Part shown: one piece after another, positions 61,104-64,000 of the stretch | How the letters are laid out: every line of letters begins with the position of its first letter | How positions within the stretch are numbered: the stretch's first letter is position 1 | The notes under the pieces: model-generated | What the model was told of the DNA's origin: nothing | The model's database searches: none | What the model saw: the letters and a program-made list of their open reading frames with translations, nothing else | Made by a program: the position numbers and the translations under genes | NCBI GenBank assembly: GCA_963669155.1 | Contig: OZ022588.1 | Location: 11,019,067-11,083,066, forward strand | Origin: Arbacia lixula | Lineage: Eukaryota; Echinodermata; Echinoidea; Arbacioida; Arbaciidae | Direction: 5' to 3' | Length of the DNA: 64,000 bases

Positions 61104-62308
61104 TTGTGATACATAAGTTCTTCTGGGAGTATTTCATAAAACGAAATATATTTTAAGAACGATTTTAAGCCTTGATGACCACCCGACCCCGCGTTCCGGA
61201 TGTTGACCTAATCACCTATAAACGTTGTGATGGAATTTGTTATAGCTGCCCAGAGCGATGCACGCCCCCATGCCGATCGCATAGGAGTAGAAGATCTGAG
61301 TGCCGCTGTCTATCCACACCTGGCAGAGAGAGAAGGGGAATGGGAAGGGGAAGGGGAAATGGGGGTGGAGGGGGGGGGGGGGGGAGTGGGAGGGTAAAGG
61401 GAGGAAGAGGGTGGGGGAGAGGGAGATCGAGGGAGAGGGAGAGTGAGAGGGGGAAGGAGAGAGGAGTTGGAAAATGGGATGGTGAGGGAGAGGGAGAGGG
61501 GTAGGGGAAGGGAGAGGGAGGGGGAGGGAGGGGGCAGGGAAGAAGGGGAGGAAGGGAGAGGTGGGGGAGGGAGATACAGAGAGAGTGTGAGGGGATCATT
61601 CGCAATAGAACACCACAGTCTTGAAATACACACCACATTCAATATTATACCTTGACATGTACATTTGTCAAATGAATATTCAATTGCGGACGAGTATGGG
61701 CTAAATTACTTTTTAGATGTACAGTATTCCAATTTCCATGCACATAACATGCCTGATTTCATGGATTGAGTTTCATTAGATCATATTTGTTATGTATGCA
61801 AATTTTATTCGCGTTGTTCAAACAATACGTTGCTGATGGTAACCACAAAGCTTGCCCAGGGTTTATCCGAGTAGCAACAACTAATAGATTATTTTAGAGT
61901 GCGTTCCATTTATTAAAACTGAATCACGCAATACAGCTGAATGCAATAAGGCGTCACCATGAATTTAGGGGAAAGTTGTGAATACATTACGAAATGGCTT
62001 ATTGGTGGAACACGCACAGAATGATTAGTTGTTGCTATCCGGACAAACATCGGACAAGCTTTGGGATTACCATTAGTGACGTATTGTTTGAACGACGTGT
62101 ATAAAGTTTAAATACATAACAAAAAATGGTCTATTGAAACGCAATATGCATGTTGTACGATCGAGGAGACTACCTGTCCATCCAGGAGCCGAGATAAATC
62201 AGGCTTGACGTAAAAGAGCAGCCCGTCCGATGCACCCGGCAGAGTTACCCCACGGATGAGTAACGCCGTGAGGACCACGTAAGGGAAGGTAGCAGTGAAA
62301 TAAACCAC
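54265..62308 (-). CDS. SLC6-family Na+/Cl- coupled transporter (GABA/taurine/creatine type), TM5 to C-terminus
   Basis: Nine exons on the minus strand splice in phase into the last 356 residues of a neurotransmitter-sodium symporter. Such proteins sit in the plasma membrane and import a small substrate with 2-3 Na+ and Cl-. Segments in order: TM5 ([19 protein letters not shown]), TM6 ([20 protein letters not shown] then SYNKFHHN), TM7 ([20 protein letters not shown]), TM8 ([10 protein letters not shown] ... [13 protein letters not shown], including the Na+-site Asp/Thr), TM9, TM10 ([16 protein letters not shown]), TM11 and TM12. EGFVTAV, PYRRELF and GGMYVFQ place it nearest the GABA/betaine/taurine/creatine subgroup; the exact substrate cannot be called because TM1 and TM3 are missing. 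The four N-terminal helices lie beyond 62308 or outside the window. The gene converges on CNTRL. Confidence 0.93.
54428..54660 (+). mobile_element. Palindromic element family F5, copy 2
   Basis: GGAGTACCGAAGTGTAACGTCATATGATAATGTTGTCAAG...CTGATTCTAAACT and AGTTTAGAATCAG...CACCACTTCGGTAATCTAT are inverse arms; the centre CGCCCGACACTAGCCCGCTGGATAATATCGG is shared inverted with copy 1 at 44700. It lies in the last SLC6 intron. Confidence 0.85.
54661..55889 (-). other. SLC6 intron, nothing recognised
   Basis: AT-rich; TTTTTACTTGTAAAATGACAAG near 55497 is a small imperfect hairpin. No exon seen. Confidence 0.5.
55890..56057 (-). CDS. SLC6 exon: TM12 and flanks
   Basis: The acceptor is TTCTAG|GCGATT and the donor ATGGAC|GTAGGT; 56 codons. 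Reads [40 protein letters not shown] and ends [28 protein letters not shown]-like is the family TM12 start. Confidence 0.93.
56638..56818 (+). repeat. (GAA)n microsatellite, ~60 uninterrupted units
   Basis: 180 bases of perfect GAA, that is TTC on the sense strand of the SLC6 gene, in the intron upstream of the TM12 exon. E-, K- and F-rich frames are artefacts. Confidence 0.97.
57063..57163 (-). CDS. SLC6 exon: TM11
   Basis: The acceptor is CTTGAAG|GGGCAA and the donor GCAGTG|GTAGGC. Split Gly then [20 protein letters not shown] and [13 protein letters not shown], 33 codons. RFYxNIxxMxGxRP is an SLC6 signature. Confidence 0.92.
57164..57772 (-). other. SLC6 intron, nothing recognised
   Basis: AT-rich; short C-run at 57251. 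No exon or repeat assigned. Confidence 0.5.
57773..57875 (-). CDS. SLC6 exon: TM10
   Basis: The acceptor is TCCGTAG|GGTGGG and the donor TATG|GTAAGC. Reads [20 protein letters not shown] and [14 protein letters not shown], 34 codons plus one base. Confidence 0.94.
57876..58521 (-). other. SLC6 intron, nothing recognised
   Basis: No repeat or exon recognised apart from a short run of CCATC units near 58470. Confidence 0.5.
58522..58659 (-). CDS. SLC6 exon: intracellular loop 4 and TM9
   Basis: The acceptor is CCCTCAG|TTCGTG and the donor ACGAGG|GTAAGG; 46 codons. Reads [20 protein letters not shown] then [20 protein letters not shown]. Confidence 0.94.
59335..59447 (-). CDS. SLC6 exon: TM8
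   Basis: The acceptor is CTGCAG|GTCCGG and the donor ACCCAG|GTATCA. Split Gly then [20 protein letters not shown] and [17 protein letters not shown], 37 codons. The GLD(S/T)Q motif contributes to a sodium site in the family. Confidence 0.95.
59455..60085 (+). repeat. G-rich minisatellite (pyrimidine on the SLC6 sense strand)
   Basis: Units contain GTGGTCGGAAGGGAACGGGTACAAGG, GTGTAGATGGTCGG and, at the far end, GGTCGGAAGGGGAAGATG(A/G)ATGCATGAAGATTGGAGGGA (two near-identical ~120-base copies at about 59930 and 60025). G-runs lie at 59873, 59971 and 60066. The array begins 7 bases from the TM8 acceptor at 59448. The 240-280 codon minus frames across it are intron artefacts. Confidence 0.9.
60434..60558 (-). 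CDS. SLC6 exon: TM7
   Basis: The acceptor is TTTCACAG|AGACAG and the donor AAAG|GTTATA. Split Arg then [20 protein letters not shown] and [20 protein letters not shown], 41 codons plus one base. Confidence 0.94.
60559..61215 (-). other. SLC6 intron with (TA)n
   Basis: AT-rich; a TA dinucleotide run lies at about 61075-61098. No exon seen. Confidence 0.55.
61216..61319 (-). CDS. SLC6 exon: TM6
   Basis: The acceptor is CTGCCAG|GTGTGG and the donor TATAG|GTGATT. Reads [20 protein letters not shown] then [16 protein letters not shown]6 lines the substrate and chloride sites in this family. Confidence 0.95.
61321..61590 (+). repeat. (GGGAGA)n purine array (pyrimidine on the SLC6 sense strand)
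   Basis: GGAAGGGGAAGG, a G16-like run near 61370, then GGGAGAGGGAGA units. On the minus strand it runs directly into the TM6 acceptor at 61320. Confidence 0.92.
61789..62119 (+). mobile_element. Palindromic element family F6, full copy
   Basis: TTTATTCGCGTTGTTCAAACAATACGTTGCTGATGGTAACCACAAAGCTTGCCCAGGG at the left pairs with AAGCTTTGGGATTACCATTAGTGACGTATTGTTTGAACGACGTGTATAAA at the right. The inner arms include CCGAGTAGCAACAACTAAT/GATTAGTTGTTGCTATCCGG. A single-arm copy is at 11598-11735. Confidence 0.88.
62174..62308 (-). CDS. SLC6 exon: TM5 (5'-most exon in window)
   Basis: The acceptor is GCGTCAG|GTGGTT and the donor GGACAG|GTAGTC; exactly 45 codons. Reads [20 protein letters not shown] then [20 protein letters not shown]. 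No upstream exon (TM1-4) was recognised between 62309 and 64000. Confidence 0.95.
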
Positions 62309-62348
62309 CTGACGCACGAAACGAATATAAAGACATCAAATATTACGC

Positions 62349-62433
62349 GGGCTGGTGTCACCGCGTCAGATGGCAGCCGCTTAGTCACCGCGTCAGATGA
62401 AGCGGCTGCCACCTGACGCGGTGACACCGGCCC
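62349..62433 (+). repeat. Near-perfect GC-rich hairpin, 34-base arms
   Basis: GGGCTGGTGTCACCGCGTCAGATGGCAGCCGCTT (62349-62382) is the inverse of 62400-62433 with two mismatches. The 17-base loop repeats the arm motif TCACCGCGTCAGATG. It lies 41 bases upstream of the TM5 acceptor on the SLC6 strand. Confidence 0.93.
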
Positions 62434-64000
62434 TTGTTAACTGTACATTTTTGAGTATCGCTCTAAAGCTTTTCAATCATGATTATTTCAATGAACATGA
62501 CGTACAGTTCTTTGCTGTCTTTGAGGTATCTTTCTAGCACTCCCCACCCCCGCCCGCGATTTCTGCCCGTACCGTTAACGCGTCAGACGCATACATATAC
62601 ATACAGATGCATACAGATGCATACATACAGAAAAGGAGCACGGAGAGGAGTGGCATGGGGGGTAGAGGGTGAAAGAAAGAGAGACAGAAGGGGGGGGGGG
62701 ATAAGAGACTGAAGCCTCGCCTTTGACGACAAAACGTAGGAAATCAAATTTATGGAGTTGTTACAGGCTAATTGCTATCCAAACACTTAAAGCGGGAAGA
62801 GCGGCGGGAAACGTTGGCCAGGTATATGTACCAGTAAATTTGTCCAAATGACATCGCCACATGTAGATAGCACACTCTCTATTATTGAAATGAACTTGAT
62901 AAATATTTTCTTTCTCCCTTCAATAATTTGCTTTGTTCTGTTTAACGACAAGGTACCATTCTATCTCCCCTTTTATGCCCTTCTCTCATTCGTTTTTGTT
63001 TTGGTTTAAGTCGCCGTTACGGTTAAAATAAGCCCATCTGACGAATTTGAATTTTACACTACGTATCAGTTTCAAATTATGAATATACAGCTTGCTAACA
63101 CTTCTCTATATGTTTTGCCAATGTTTCGATGGTTTTGTGGTGATCTGAAAAAGGGACGGGCTGTCTTTAACGGAACGCCCCGCCCCGTCCCATCTCTCTA
63201 TATATCTATTTTCAATGTTCGACCCCGTACATGGCAGGATGCAACTGGACGGTAGGCAAGTTGGTTGGCTTCACTGTGTCTTTTTTTTCAGAGGAGGACG
63301 CTTGGTAACGTCACACAATCCACACCAGCAAAAGTAAATACAATTCAGGTCAGAACGTAGACCTTCCTTCCTGTGCGAACTGAAAGTGGACAGACGACAC
63401 GTAGGAAATCTCTGTTGCAAGACCCAATATCCTAAGTTTGTCAATAACCATAGTAACCATGGTCTTACTTTATCCTTAGCCCATCAAACGAACCTTTAGT
63501 GACCTGAATAAACAAAAGTGTCCCAGATTACATCGCTGCATGCCGATATTAGGGGGTTATTTAGTTGTTATCTTGAAGAAAGGCTTATCAGTCATAAATG
63601 TCTTCAATGTCCATAGGCCACTCCAAACCTGGACCCCGGCTTATAACGAGTTGCGATTGATCTCATATCTAATTCCCTGTCTCTTACATGTCTGAATTAC
63701 GATTGCTATCAATCGAAAGTCAACTTGCAATCAATAGCATATATTTTTAAGACAAGGCGCTAGCTTCGATTAAAACGCGTGCAATGGCACCCTATCAAAA
63801 TCCGTCAAAGGAAATTTATAATAATTTTAAGTTTTAATTTTGTGACGTCACGTGCGGGATGCTCTCCCGCATAACGCCATATATTCCACTTTTTCTGTTT
63901 TTAAGAAGGTATAAATCTTTTCATCGAGGTATGTTTGTAAAAACATGTGTCTAATGATATATAAAATACGCAGGTGAATCCTTTGAGAAAATGGAAATTT
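62434..64000 (-). other. SLC6 upstream intron, with repeat remnants
   Basis: No exon recognised. 63628-63768 is a MITE relic (CTTATAACGAGTTGCGATTGATC); from about 63795 to the window end lies part of the AAGGGGAAGTTCACC-family palindrome (TTTTGTGACGTCACGTGCGGGATGCTCTCCC). Poly-G near 62691. Confidence 0.6.

Overview
This is a eukaryotic window, most likely from a marine invertebrate deuterostome; a sea urchin or related echinoderm is my best guess. Reasons: small GC-rich exons with GT-AG introns, animal proteins (centriolin, an SLC6 transporter), many short foldback (MITE-like) repeats and very abundant purine/pyrimidine microsatellites. The species is inference; no marker gene proves it.

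Layout. (1) 1-37744, plus strand: about 38 exons that splice in consistent phase into roughly 2,300 residues, the C-terminal two-thirds or more of centriolin (CNTRL/CEP110), a coiled-coil protein of the mother centriole and midbody. The N-terminal leucine-rich-repeat part lies upstream of the window. (2) 37745 to about 41320: probable long 3' UTR containing a 0.7-kb palindrome. (3) 41.3-48 kb: gene-poor DNA with a Tc1/mariner fossil, tRNA-like SINE pieces, foldback elements and a degenerate minisatellite. (4) 48.1-49.1 kb, minus strand: a TMEM53/DUF829-like hydrolase pseudogene, intron retained, broken by two TAG codons. (5) 49.1-54.2 kb: an unassigned coding-like block and two LINE reverse-transcriptase fossils. 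(6) 54265-62308, minus strand: nine exons of an SLC6 sodium/chloride-coupled transporter of the GABA/taurine/creatine type, TM5 to the C-terminus (356 residues). TM1-4 are not in the window. The two main genes are convergent.

Most notable signal. Repeats in both genes are anchored on splice sites. In three CNTRL introns (after the exons ending at 20804, 23768 and 29196) the exon 3' end together with its own 5' splice site has been tandemly amplified, giving about 7-9 donor copies in a row. A decayed copy of another exon end follows the exon at 3944-4141. In five introns (acceptors at 4946, 13716 and 33462 in CNTRL; 59448 and 61320 in the SLC6 gene) arrays that are pyrimidine-rich on the sense strand run up to the 3' splice site. 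The SLC6 gene is on the other strand, so the bias follows transcription direction. Several palindromic repeat families, each with two or more copies, fill much of the remaining intronic and intergenic DNA.
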